This document shows, piece after piece, positions 45,573 to 54,560 of a DNA stretch of 64,000 nt. Source of the DNA: Streptomyces sp. RPA4-2 (lineage in GTDB: Bacteria; Actinomycetota; Actinomycetes; Streptomycetales; Streptomycetaceae). Both the position numbers and the translations under genes were made by a program. The notes under the pieces are model-generated. The model was not told the origin of the DNA. It did not search any database and saw nothing but the letters and a program-made list of their open reading frames with translations. Position 1 is the first letter of the stretch. Each line of letters begins with the position of its first letter. The DNA is taken from positions 6,944,001 through 7,008,000 of the forward strand of contig NZ_CP050975.2 of assembly GCF_012273515.2 (NCBI RefSeq). The letters are read 5' to 3'.

Positions 45573-47378
45573 CTACGTACCGGCTGACGCCGCGCCGACC
45601 GGACCGGCCGGCGGACGCGCCGGGGGCTCGGCCGCGAGCAGCTGGGTGGCGGCCAGTTCGCGGTAGAGCGTGTCGTCGTCGACCAGCGAGTCGTGAGTCC
45701 CCACGGCGCGGACCTCGCCGTGTTCCAGGACCACGATCTGGTCCGCGTCGGTGACCGTGGACAGCCGGTGGGCGATCAGCAGCACCGTGCACCGGCCCGC
45801 GGCGCGCGCGACGAGCTCGCCCAGGGCCTGTTCGTTGCGGGCGTCGAGCTGGGCCGTCGCCTCGTCGAGCAGCAGCACCTGAGGACGGCGCAGCAGGGCA
45901 CGGGCGATGGCGAGACGCTGGCGCTCACCGCCCGACAGGGTCACCCCGCGCGGGCCGACCGGCGTCTCCAGACCCTGGGGCAGGCGCGCGACCAGAGCGT
46001 CGAGACGGGTCAGGGCCAGCACCTCCGCCAGCTGCCGCGGGGTCGCCGAGGGCGCCGCGTACACCAGGTTCTCGCGGAGCGTGCCGGCCAGCACGGGGGA
46101 GTCCTGCTCGACGTACGCGATCCGGCGCCGCACCTCCGCGCGCGCCAGCGTGGAGATGTCCTCGCCGCCGATCCTGATGGTGCCCGCGGTCGGTTCGTAG
46201 AAGCGCTGGAGGAGCGAGAAGAGAGTGGTCTTGCCGGCGCCCGACAGACCGACGAGCGCGGTCCGGGTGCCGGCGGGGACGGTGAAGCCGACACCGCGCA
46301 GGGCGGGCGCGCGGCCCGGGTAGGCGAACTCGACGCCGCTCAGTTCGACGGCGGGCGCGACGGCGTGGTCGGGGACGGAGCCGGGCGGCGCCTCGATGTC
46401 GTCCTCGGCCGGCAGCCCGTACGCCTCCTGGATCCTGCCCACCGCGCCCAGTCCCTGCTGGAGCTGGGCGGCCCCGCCGACCAGTTGCGAGACCGGGCTC
46501 GCCAGGAAGAACACGTACAGCAGGAAGGCGATCAGTTCGGAGACCGACATCGTGCCGTTCGCGACGAAGGTGCCGCCCACGCCCAGGACGACCAGGAACG
46601 CCGTCTGGATGGCGGCGCCGCCGACCATGGCGACGAGGGCGCCGTAGCGGGCGCCGGCCAGCCCGGCCGCGTACGTCTCCTCGACCGCGTCCTCGGCGGC
46701 GCGCGTCTCGCGGCCCTCGGCGCCGTTCGCCTTGACCGTGCGGGCCGCGCCGAGGGTACGGTCGAGGACGGCCCCGACCGCGCCGACGGACGCCTGGGAG
46801 CGGGCCACGGCGGCCTTGATCCGGGGCAGTACGACGGTGATCACGACCGCGACCAGGGTCAGTACCAGCAGGGTCACACCGAGCAGGCGCACATCGAGCG
46901 TCGCCATCATGAACAGCGCCCCGGCGAAGGTCAGTACGCCGTTGACCGTCATGATCAGGCCCTCGGTGGCGGCGCTCTTGAGCAGGGTGCTGTCGGAGGT
47001 GACGCGGGCGATGAGGTCGCCCGGCGCCCGCCGGTCCAGCTCGGAGACCCGCAGCCGGATCAGCCGGTGCACGAGACCGCGCCGCACCTGCCGGACCACC
47101 CGCTCCGAAGTGCGCTGCTGGAGCCAGGCGTTGAGGCCGGTGAGCAGGGCGCCCGCGACCAGGAGGGCGGCGAGCAGCGCGACCGGCGCGGCGACGTCGC
47201 CGCCGTCGTCCAGCCGGTCCAGGATCGTCTGCGCGAACTTCGGCTGCGCCAGCCCCGACACGCCGGCCAGCAGGGTGAGGAACAGGGAGAACAGCAGCAC
47301 GCGCCAGTGCGGTCCCGCGTAGCGGACGAGGGCGGACAGCGAGCCCGGGGGAGTGGCGGGCCGGTTCTCGGCGGTCAC
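45573..47378 (-). CDS. ABC transporter, fused permease and ATPase (exporter type)
   Basis: A 601-residue half-transporter. An N-terminal six-helix membrane domain (LLFSLFLTLLAGVSGLA, LIMTVNGVLTFAGALFMMAT and others) is followed by a nucleotide-binding domain with Walker A GLSGAGKT near residue 373, Q-loop YVEQDSP, signature LSGGERQ near 476, Walker B VLLLDEAT and H-loop AHR. The D-loop reads AQLD instead of SSLD. It resembles drug/lipid exporters (MsbA/BmrA type) and likely works as a homodimer. Its GTG start overlaps the glycosyltransferase stop by 4 bases (GTGA), so it belongs to the PKS operon and is the candidate exporter of its product. Confidence 0.92.
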   Translation of the reverse strand: MTAENRPATPPGSLSALVRYAGPHWRVLLFSLFLTLLAGVSGLAQPKFAQTILDRLDDGGDVAAPVALLAALLVAGALLTGLNAWLQQRTSERVVRQVRRGLVHRLIRLRVSELDRRAPGDLIARVTSDSTLLKSAATEGLIMTVNGVLTFAGALFMMATLDVRLLGVTLLVLTLVAVVITVVLPRIKAAVARSQASVGAVGAVLDRTLGAARTVKANGAEGRETRAAEDAVEETYAAGLAGARYGALVAMVGGAAIQTAFLVVLGVGGTFVANGTMSVSELIAFLLYVFFLASPVSQLVGGAAQLQQGLGAVGRIQEAYGLPAEDDIEAPPGSVPDHAVAPAVELSGVEFAYPGRAPALRGVGFTVPAGTRTALVGLSGAGKTTLFSLLQRFYEPTAGTIRIGGEDISTLARAEVRRRIAYVEQDSPVLAGTLRENLVYAAPSATPRQLAEVLALTRLDALVARLPQGLETPVGPRGVTLSGGERQRLAIARALLRRPQVLLLDEATAQLDARNEQALGELVARAAGRCTVLLIAHRLSTVTDADQIVVLEHGEVRAVGTHDSLVDDDTLYRELAATQLLAAEPPARPPAGPVGAASAGT

Positions 47379-48667
47379 GAGACGCGCACCTCACCGTCGT
47401 GGCAGTCGTGGCTGTCGTCGCCGCCGATGCTTGCGGCGGTCTCCGTGGTCCCGGTGGCTCCGGCAGCCCCGGCGGAACCGGCGGAACCGGCAGCCCCGGC
47501 GGAACCGGCGGCCACCGCTTCGAGGTGGTCGGCGGCGGATGCGCTGCCGCCCGCCGCCCGGAAGGACTCCCCGACGGCCTCGGCGGCCTTGCGGTGGCCC
47601 CGCGCCGGATCGAGCACGGCGTCGACGGCGGCGCCGATCCTCGCGGCGTCCGCGCGGCCGAACCGCAGCCGCACCCCGGCACCCGCGTCCACGACCTGGC
47701 CGGCCACGATCGGCTGGTCGTCCCGGATCGGCGCCACGACCAGCGGGACGCCGTGCCACAGCGCCTCGCACACGGTGTTGTGCCCGGCGTGACAGACGAC
47801 GGCGTCGAGCCTTTCCAGCAGGGCGAGTTGAGGGACGTGCGGGCGTACGAGGAGGTGTTCGGGGAGCCGACCCCCGACGAGCCCGCCGGGATCGACGAGG
47901 ACGGCCCGCACCCGGTCGGCCATCGCGCCCAGCGCCTGTGCGGCCGCGTTCAGGAAGCGGGCGCCGGCGTCGTTGTTGGCGGTGCCGAGACTGACCAGGA
48001 CGGTGGGCAGCGCCGAGTCGTCCAGCCATTCCCAGGGGAAGTCGTCGCCGCCGGCCGGCCGGGCGGTGACGGAGGGGCCCACCAGCCGGACCTGCTCGGG
48101 GAGTTCGGCCGGACCGAGCAGCGCGCGGGTGGTGTACGCGAGCACACCGTGCGGTGAGAACCGCGGATCCGCCCCGCCCGCGTCGCCGCCGACCCTGCCG
48201 CGCAGCCCCGCGAGCAACTCGTCGACCCAGGCGGCCACCTTGGGCATGGCGGCCAGCGGGTCGACCAGTTCGGCGGAGGTGGTGGCCGACGTCACCCAGG
48301 TCCGCCCGAGCGACTCGGCGACCAGCGCGCCCGCCACCGCCTGCTGGTCGCAGACGACGACGTCCGGGTCGTACGCCCCGATCGCCGTACGCACCCCGGG
48401 GGCCATGGCATCGGCCAGCGGGACGAGGAAGCTCTCCCAGAGGAAACGGAAGGCGGCCGGTCCCTTCAGGTCGGCGGGCCGGGGCGGCACGTCGCCGGGG
48501 AGCGCGCACGGGTGGACGACGGCGTCGGACCCCGCGAGGCTCCGGACCAGGTCCGGATGGCCCGCCCAGGCGACGTCGTGGCCGCGGGCCGCGAGCGCCG
48601 CCGCGGTGCCGACGGCCGGGTTCACGTGCCCGACCAGCGGCGGCACCACGAACAGGAACCTGCCCAT
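47375..48667 (-). CDS. GT1-family (MGT/CrtX-like) glycosyltransferase
   Basis: A 430-residue GT-B enzyme transferring a sugar from an NDP-sugar to a small lipophilic acceptor. The N-terminal acceptor domain starts FLFVVPPLVGHVNPAVGTAA. The C-terminal donor site has TVLVSLGTANNDAGAR and the signature VCHAGHNTVCEALWHGVPLV with PIRDDQP, as in macrolide and carotenoid glucosyltransferases. The last about 40 residues are Gly/Ser/Ala-rich and contain an 18-bp repeat (47464-47481, 47491-47508). It is immediately adjacent to the hydrolase stop and overlaps the exporter gene, inside the PKS operon. Glycosylation of the PKS product is inferred. Confidence 0.9.
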   Translation of the reverse strand: MGRFLFVVPPLVGHVNPAVGTAAALAARGHDVAWAGHPDLVRSLAGSDAVVHPCALPGDVPPRPADLKGPAAFRFLWESFLVPLADAMAPGVRTAIGAYDPDVVVCDQQAVAGALVAESLGRTWVTSATTSAELVDPLAAMPKVAAWVDELLAGLRGRVGGDAGGADPRFSPHGVLAYTTRALLGPAELPEQVRLVGPSVTARPAGGDDFPWEWLDDSALPTVLVSLGTANNDAGARFLNAAAQALGAMADRVRAVLVDPGGLVGGRLPEHLLVRPHVPQLALLERLDAVVCHAGHNTVCEALWHGVPLVVAPIRDDQPIVAGQVVDAGAGVRLRFGRADAARIGAAVDAVLDPARGHRKAAEAVGESFRAAGGSASAADHLEAVAAGSAGAAGSAGSAGAAGATGTTETAASIGGDDSHDCHDGEVRVS

Positions 48668-49471
48668 CTAGCGGGCCTCCCGCAGCGCGTGCGCCTCCGG
48701 GCGCAGCAGCCAGTCACGTACGAGGACGTACGTCTCCTCGGTGGCCTCCACGAGCACCGAGTGGCCGCGGTCGGGCAGCACGACCGTACGGCAGTCGGCG
48801 AGCGAGGCCTCCAGCATGCCGGTCTGCGCGCTGAGCTTGGACGCGCCGCCGAAGACGGCGAGGACCGGGCAGCGGATCGCGGACAGGTCCTCGTCGAGGA
48901 GACCGCTCAGCGGGATCTCCCGGGCGAGCGCGGTCTCGTCGAGTACCCTGCCCGCCGCCCGGAACGGCCGGGCGTTGCGCTCGCCCGGGTTCTCCCGCAA
49001 CCACTCGGTGACCTCCTGGACGACCTGGCCGCCCTGCTCCCCGACGAGTCCCTCGTACATGTTCTCCGCCCAGGCGCGGGCCGGAGGCTCGGCCTCGATC
49101 GCGACGACACCGGCGACCCGTCCGGGGTGCGCGGCGGCCATGGCGTAGGCGACGGCGCCGCCGAAGGAGTTGCCGACCAGCCGTACCGGCCCCTCGACCG
49201 CCAGCGCGTCCAGCAGTTCGTCGAGGTCGCGGACGAAGTCCTCCATCCGGTAGCCGGTCGGCGGCCGGGACGTCCTGCCGTGCCCGCGCAGGTCGTACAT
49301 GACGACGTCCATGCCCTCCTCGGCGAGCCGCGGCGCGAGGCTGAAGTAGTAGCTGGCGAGGCTGTCGATGAGCAGGCCGTGGATGAGCACCACGACCGGA
49401 CGCGGGACGTCGGGGTCGTGCCCCAGCCGCTGGACGTGGACGTCGATGCCGTTCACCCGGAGCGTCGCCAC
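48668..49471 (-). CDS. alpha/beta hydrolase of the PKS operon
   Basis: A 267-residue alpha/beta-hydrolase-fold enzyme. VVVLIHGLLIDSLASYYF gives the oxyanion region, VGNSFGGAVAYAMA the nucleophile serine near residue 102, and LPDRGHSVLVEA the catalytic histidine near 240; a likely acid lies before it in the CPVLAVFGG strand region. It starts GTG, 2 bases after the ACP stop, and ends directly against the glycosyltransferase start. In this position it could release or edit acyl chains as a type II thioesterase, or act on the free product. The substrate cannot be told from sequence. Confidence 0.87.
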   Translation of the reverse strand: MATLRVNGIDVHVQRLGHDPDVPRPVVVLIHGLLIDSLASYYFSLAPRLAEEGMDVVMYDLRGHGRTSRPPTGYRMEDFVRDLDELLDALAVEGPVRLVGNSFGGAVAYAMAAAHPGRVAGVVAIEAEPPARAWAENMYEGLVGEQGGQVVQEVTEWLRENPGERNARPFRAAGRVLDETALAREIPLSGLLDEDLSAIRCPVLAVFGGASKLSAQTGMLEASLADCRTVVLPDRGHSVLVEATEETYVLVRDWLLRPEAHALREAR

Positions 49472-49473
49472 GG

Positions 49474-49821
49474 TCAGCGCACCTCCACGACGGCGAGCGT
49501 GTCCACCACATGGCCGACGAGATCGCCGACGGTCAGCTCGATGATCTCCTCCAGCCCGCGGTCGGCGACGAAGGCGGCGAAGTTGACGCGCTCGCCGTAG
49601 AACTCGCGCAGTTGGGCGGAGAGGGTGACGAGGTCGATGCTCTCCAGTTCCAGGTCGTCGTGGAAGGACGTCTCCATGGTGATCTCGAAGTCGTCGAGCC
49701 CGTACTCCTCCAGCACGACGCGCAGGATGGCCGTGATGTCCGCGAGGACGGTCGCCGTGTCCGGCGACGGGCTCCGTGCCGGCCGTGTGTCCGCGCGGGG
49801 GCCTTCGAGTTCAGTGGTCAT
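49474..49821 (-). CDS. discrete acyl carrier protein
   Basis: A 115-residue carrier with a disordered N-terminus of about 25 residues and then a four-helix ACP fold. The phosphopantetheine serine lies in FHDDLELESIDLVTLSAQL near residue 60, the usual DSL/ESI position. It differs from the tandem ACPs of the synthase (DSIKR type), so it may serve starter loading or hand the chain to tailoring enzymes. The ATG is complementary to 49819-49821 and overlaps the end of the upstream megasynthase gene by 11 bases. Confidence 0.9.
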   Translation of the reverse strand: MTTELEGPRADTRPARSPSPDTATVLADITAILRVVLEEYGLDDFEITMETSFHDDLELESIDLVTLSAQLREFYGERVNFAAFVADRGLEEIIELTVGDLVGHVVDTLAVVEVR

Positions 49822-52800
49822 CTTCGCTCTCCTGGTCGTTGACGGCCGTCCAGGCCACGACGTACTCCGTGCCGGGACCCGCGGACGGCTGGGGGGCGGT
49901 CAGCGCGCGGTACCGCACGCGGTGGTCCTCGCCCGCGGCGCGGACGGTCAGAAGGGTGGCGTCCGCCGCGGTGACCTCGAACCGTTTGGGCTCGCCGCCC
50001 AGTCCGGTGCCGCGTGCCTTCGCGACGGCCTCCTTGGCGGCCCAGAAGCGGGTGAACCAGAGCCGCTCGGCCCCGGCGTCGACCCCGGGCTCGCGCTCGG
50101 TCCTGTCCTCGTTCTCGTGTCCGGGGCGGGCCGGGGTCTGCTGGACGAGTGCCCCGAGCAGTTCGCGCTCGCGGGTGGTGAGGGCGACGGCGAGGGTGGC
50201 GGCGGGGCGGTCGGTCACTTCCTCGATGTCGATCCCGCAGGGCCCGTCCGTCCTGGCCATCGCCACGGCGGTCGTCCCCCGGTGGGCGATCGAGACGTGC
50301 AGCGCCGGCAGTGTCCTGCCGTAGCCGCCGGTCACGCGGGGGCGGCCGGTCGGCTCGTTGCCCACCCTTATCTCGGCGGGGTAGACGGGGCCGGTGCCAC
50401 GGTCCCACAGCAGGTGACGCACGGCGTCCTTGACGGCGATCCTGCCGAGCAGCCACTGCCGGCGGCCGCGCGGTGCGTGCGCCGCGTACTGCTCGCGTTC
50501 CTCGCCCGCCAGGATGTTCCGCATGATCAGCTCGCGGGTGGCCAGGTCGGGCCACTCCTCGTGGAGCAGGGCCCAGCCGCCGGGCTGCATCCGCGACAGC
50601 GTGTACCGCTCGGGCTCCCGGTCGACCGCGCGGATCCACGGGTTGCTGTCGAAACGGCGGTCCTGCCAGCCGCTGAACTCGGCCCACACCCTGCCTTGAC
50701 GGACCAGTTGCATATCGGCTTCGAGGGCGCTGTCGGTGACGGACGTGATCCGGATCAGGCACTCCAGCCGTTCGCCGGGTGCGGGATGCGGGCCGTGGAA
50801 GCGGATCTCCTTCATGCCCACCGGGAACACCGTGGTGCGCACCGGCAGCCGGGACATGATCCAGTAGCCGAGGAGCTGTCCCACGTTGTCCAGCAGGGCA
50901 CCGGGCGCGGGCGGTGTGACGAGCACTCCGCGTACGTGCCGGTCGCCGACCGCGGTCAGTTCGCTCAGACCCTGGAAGAGGGGACCGTGGAACATCCAGC
51001 GGCGCGTGTAGAGCTCCGCGGCGGTGAGTTCGGGACTCTCCTCCTCGGCCGCGGGAAAGGTCCAGGGCCGGGCGGGAGGGAACGTCCCGTATTCCGAGGC
51101 GAGTTCGACGCCGGCCTGGGCGTAGGGGCCGAGCGAGGCGGTCACCCGGTCCGGGCCCTCGGGCACGATCCGTACGGGGATGTCGACCGCCGGGACGGCC
51201 GTGACCCACTGGTGCAGCCGTACGTCTCGGACGGCGACGGCACGGCGGCCGGGGGCGGCCCGCTCGGCGTGCTCCATGAGGTGGGCGATCACGGTGGTGC
51301 CGGGGACCACCGGCCATCTGTCGGCGGGGTCGGCCTGGGCGGGCTGTCTGAAGAAGCAGTGGTCGAGGAGGTACGGCATGGTGTCGACGGAGACGCGCAG
51401 GGTCGCTTCGAGCGGCCGGGGCCCCGGGAGCGGGGCGGTCGTGCGAGGGGCCGGTGCGCCGGTGTCCCGGGCGGCGGGCGAGGACCCGCGGCGTGCCGTG
51501 CGGCCCGCCGCCACCACGTCCGAGGCGAACGCCGTCGTGTCCCGCAGCAGCGCCGACAACTCGGCCCCGAGCGGCCCCTGTCCGTTCAGGACACCGAGGT
51601 GCGCGGGCGCCGCGGCCGGGGTGCGGTGCGGGGCCAGTTCGGCGGCCAGCCGGTCGCGGGTCGCCGCGTCCAGGGAGACGTTCGCACCGCCGAGGTCGAG
51701 CCGGACCGGCCGGGCCGCCCGGCGACCGGAGCGGGCGGTGGCGGGGGCGCTCTTCGGCGGGCCGCCGAGCAGCGGGGCGAGGTCCGGGCCCGCCCCTTCG
51801 GCCCACAACGCGCTGGCCACACGGTGCAGTTGGGGCAGGCCCGAGCGGTGCGGGGAGTGCGCGGGGACCACCAGGTGGTCACGGCCGTGCAGGGTGTCGC
51901 CGATGAGGGAGCCGAGCTGCCCGGCGCCGAGCTGGACGAAGGCGCGGAAGCCCGCCGCGTACATGGCGTCCACCAACGGCCGGAAGCGGACCGGCTCCAG
52001 CAGGTGGCGGACGAACAGCTCACGGATCGAGGCCGGTTCGTCCGGGTACGGGGCGACCGTCGTCGCCGACCACAGCGGCAGCGTGGCCGGGCGCAGGGTG
52101 TAGGCCTCGGACGCCTTTCTGATCGGGCCGAGGTAGGGCTCCAGCATCGGGGTGTGGAACCCGGAGCGGAACGGCAGGATCCGCGAGACCACCGCCCGCG
52201 AGCGGAACACGCCGACGAGTGCGGCGACGGCGGGCTCGGGGCCGCAGATCATCGACTGGTTGGGGGCGTTGTCGTGCGAGAGGACCACGTCCGTACGGCC
52301 GGCCAGTTCCGCCAGCACCTGACCGGCGGGGGCGCCGATCGCGGCGAACGCCAGTCCGGGCACGCTCAGCGCGTCCGGGTCGAAGTCGGCGAGGAAGGCG
52401 TCGACCTCGTCGGGCGGATGGATCCCGGCGACGGCCATCGCCGTCCACTCGCCGAGGCTGTGCCCGGCGAGGGCGTCCGGTACCACGCCGAGCCGGCGCA
52501 GCGCCGCGTCCAGGAGCCGCCCGAGCTCGAAGACACCGGTGCCCTGCCGGCCCACGTGCCCCACGGTCGCGTCGGTGACGGACGTGGACCACGCGAGCCC
52601 GAAGTGGGCTGCCACGTCACCGGAGTTGGGCGCGAACTCGGCCTCCAGACCGGGGAAGACGAACGCGAGCCCGCCGCCGCCCGGCCCGAGCAGCGGCCTC
52701 GGCACGAACCACACGTCGTTGCGGCCCCGCCAGCCCTTTCCCTTGGCGACCGCCTTGCGGGCCAGCGCCAGTCGTTTCGCGGTGGGCCCGACCACGGCGA

Positions 52801-53230
52801 GACGCACCGGATCGGCGGCGGGCGCGGTGGTCCGTTCGTCGAGGCCCCTGGCGAGCAGCGCGGAGTCGGAGCGGTCGAGGAGCGCGGCCATCGCCGCGGG
52901 TGTCCGGGCGGTCAGCCGCAGCACCCGTTCCGGCTCGCGGACCTCGCAGGCCGTGACCGGTTTTCGGGGCGCCGCCTGTTCGAGCACCACGTGCGCGTTG
53001 ATGCCGCCGAAGCCGAAGGCGTTGACGGCGGCCCGGCGTACCGGTTGCCGCTCGTCGGTGTGCCAGGGGCGGGCGGCGCCGATGGGGGCGAACCGGGTGC
53101 GGGCCAGGGCCGGATGCGGTTCGTCGCAGTGCAGGGTCGGCGGCAGCACCCCGTGGTGGACGGCGAGTGCGGCCTTGATCAGCCCGGCGATCCCCGCGGC
53201 GGGCATGGTGTGCCCGATCATCGACTTCAC
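49811..53230 (-). CDS. PKS piece: KS C-terminus, AT, dehydratase and PPTase domains (3' part of a broken gene)
   Basis: 1139 residues from the first available start. They open with the KS histidine motif KSMIGHTMPAAGIAGLIKAA and the KS end FGFGGINAHVVLEQ. A PfaB-like acyltransferase follows (LAFVFPGLEAEF, AGHSLGEW near residue 265, SGFHTPMLEP), then a hot-dog dehydratase (MPYLLDHCFF plus VVPGTTVIAHLMEHAE near 625) and, at the C-terminus, a phosphopantetheinyl transferase (HVSIAHRGTTAVAMA, CGIDIEEV, RFWAAKEAVAKARGTGL near 1060). It belongs with 53475-54560 as one gene, but the frames differ. GTG 53230 lies inside a conserved KS motif and is unlikely to be a natural start. Confidence 0.8.
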   Translation of the reverse strand: MKSMIGHTMPAAGIAGLIKAALAVHHGVLPPTLHCDEPHPALARTRFAPIGAARPWHTDERQPVRRAAVNAFGFGGINAHVVLEQAAPRKPVTACEVREPERVLRLTARTPAAMAALLDRSDSALLARGLDERTTAPAADPVRLAVVGPTAKRLALARKAVAKGKGWRGRNDVWFVPRPLLGPGGGGLAFVFPGLEAEFAPNSGDVAAHFGLAWSTSVTDATVGHVGRQGTGVFELGRLLDAALRRLGVVPDALAGHSLGEWTAMAVAGIHPPDEVDAFLADFDPDALSVPGLAFAAIGAPAGQVLAELAGRTDVVLSHDNAPNQSMICGPEPAVAALVGVFRSRAVVSRILPFRSGFHTPMLEPYLGPIRKASEAYTLRPATLPLWSATTVAPYPDEPASIRELFVRHLLEPVRFRPLVDAMYAAGFRAFVQLGAGQLGSLIGDTLHGRDHLVVPAHSPHRSGLPQLHRVASALWAEGAGPDLAPLLGGPPKSAPATARSGRRAARPVRLDLGGANVSLDAATRDRLAAELAPHRTPAAAPAHLGVLNGQGPLGAELSALLRDTTAFASDVVAAGRTARRGSSPAARDTGAPAPRTTAPLPGPRPLEATLRVSVDTMPYLLDHCFFRQPAQADPADRWPVVPGTTVIAHLMEHAERAAPGRRAVAVRDVRLHQWVTAVPAVDIPVRIVPEGPDRVTASLGPYAQAGVELASEYGTFPPARPWTFPAAEEESPELTAAELYTRRWMFHGPLFQGLSELTAVGDRHVRGVLVTPPAPGALLDNVGQLLGYWIMSRLPVRTTVFPVGMKEIRFHGPHPAPGERLECLIRITSVTDSALEADMQLVRQGRVWAEFSGWQDRRFDSNPWIRAVDREPERYTLSRMQPGGWALLHEEWPDLATRELIMRNILAGEEREQYAAHAPRGRRQWLLGRIAVKDAVRHLLWDRGTGPVYPAEIRVGNEPTGRPRVTGGYGRTLPALHVSIAHRGTTAVAMARTDGPCGIDIEEVTDRPAATLAVALTTRERELLGALVQQTPARPGHENEDRTEREPGVDAGAERLWFTRFWAAKEAVAKARGTGLGGEPKRFEVTAADATLLTVRAAGEDHRVRYRALTAPQPSAGPGTEYVVAWTAVNDQESEDDH

Positions 53231-53474
53231 CGAGCCGATGACGGCGGACGGCCCCGCGGACGAGCCGCCGGCGGGGCGGTCGAGGGGGCCGTCGGGGGAA
53301 GCTGCGGAAGTCCCGTGGGGAGCCCCTTCGGGGCCCCCGGCCGGGGGCCCGGCAGGGAACGCCCCTCGCCGCCCGCCCCCGGGACGGCCGGCTCTCCGGC
53401 CGGTCCCCGGTCGGCCCGCTCGCCCGGGGGCGGGCCGAACACCTCGGCGAGGGTGGCGAGTTCGGTGCCGTCGC

Positions 53475-54560
53475 TTAAGCCGGGGTGGCGGTGCCGTGCG
53501 CCTCCAGGAGACCGATCGAGCCGGGTGCCGCCGGGTCGAGCCCGGCGGCCTCCCAGGCCTGGCGGACCGCGCGGACCTGGCCGCCCGAGTCGGGCGCCAT
53601 CAGACTGGTGGTCCGTCCGTCGGAGGCCACGCCGGTGCCGGTGATCACCGCGTAGACCCGGTCGCCGTCGCGCTCGGCGTCGGCGAGCCGCTTGAGGACG
53701 ACCACCCCGGTGCCCTCCCCGATCAGCACCCCGTCCGCGTCCTTGTGGAAGGGCCGGATGCGCTCGCTCGGGGAGAGCGCGCCGAGCTGGCTGAACACGC
53801 TCCAGAAGGTGATGTCGTGGCAGTGGTGCACCCCGCCGGCCAGCATCACGTCGCAGCGCCCGCTGCCGAGTTCGCGCACCGCGTGGTCGACGGCGATGAG
53901 CGAGGAGGCGCACGCCGCGTCCACGGTGTAGGCGGGGCCGCGCAGATCGAGCCGGCCCGCCAGCCGGGACGCGGCGAGATTGGGCACGAGACCGATCGAC
54001 GACTCCGGTGCCTCCGGACCGAGCCGGTCGGTGAACGCCTGCCGCACCGACTCCAGTTGGGCCGCGTCGAGGTCGGGCAGCAGCTCGCCCAGGGTCCGTA
54101 CCAGCTGGCTCGCGGTCCGGACCCGCTGGTCGAGCCGGACCAGGCCGGGGGTGAGATAGCCACCGCGGCCGAGCACCACGCCGACCCGGTGCCGGTCCGC
54201 GGGCAGCCGGTCCGCGCCGCCCGCGTCGGCGAGGGCCTGCGCGGCCACCCGCAGCGCGATGAGCTGGTCGGGCTCGGTGGCGGGCACCGCCGCCGGCATG
54301 ATCCCGAACTCGGTGACGTCCAGCTCGGCCAGTTCGTCGACGAAGCCGCCGCGCCGGCAGTAGACGCGGTCCGCGCGGGGTTCCGCGCCGGGTGCGTAGT
54401 ACTCGTCGGTGTCCCAGCGGCCCGGGGGCACGTCGGTGATCGCGTCGACGCCGGAGACCAGGTTGCGCCAGTACGCGGCGAGGTCGGGGGCGCCCGGGAA
54501 GAGCACCGCCATGCCGACGATCGCGACGGGTTCGGCGCGCGTGTTCGTCACGCCGGTCAC
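53475..54560 (-). CDS. PKS piece: KS N-terminus (5' part of a broken gene)
   Basis: 361 residues of a beta-ketoacyl synthase, opening EPVAIVGMAVLFPGAPDLAA with active-site cysteine in TVDAACASSLIAVDHA near residue 215 and the first histidine in LLEAHGTATP near 355. The next codons are Ala then TAA, where homologues read Val-Gly-Asp-Gly-Thr-Glu-Leu. The matching downstream residues (SDGTELATLAEVFG) occur in another frame, and the KS tail in a third. The GTG start at 54560 overlaps the KR gene stop by 4 bases (GTGA). Without repair the KS lacks its second histidine and fold closure, so it should be inactive. Confidence 0.82.
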   Translation of the reverse strand: MTGVTNTRAEPVAIVGMAVLFPGAPDLAAYWRNLVSGVDAITDVPPGRWDTDEYYAPGAEPRADRVYCRRGGFVDELAELDVTEFGIMPAAVPATEPDQLIALRVAAQALADAGGADRLPADRHRVGVVLGRGGYLTPGLVRLDQRVRTASQLVRTLGELLPDLDAAQLESVRQAFTDRLGPEAPESSIGLVPNLAASRLAGRLDLRGPAYTVDAACASSLIAVDHAVRELGSGRCDVMLAGGVHHCHDITFWSVFSQLGALSPSERIRPFHKDADGVLIGEGTGVVVLKRLADAERDGDRVYAVITGTGVASDGRTTSLMAPDSGGQVRAVRQAWEAAGLDPAAPGSIGLLEAHGTATPA

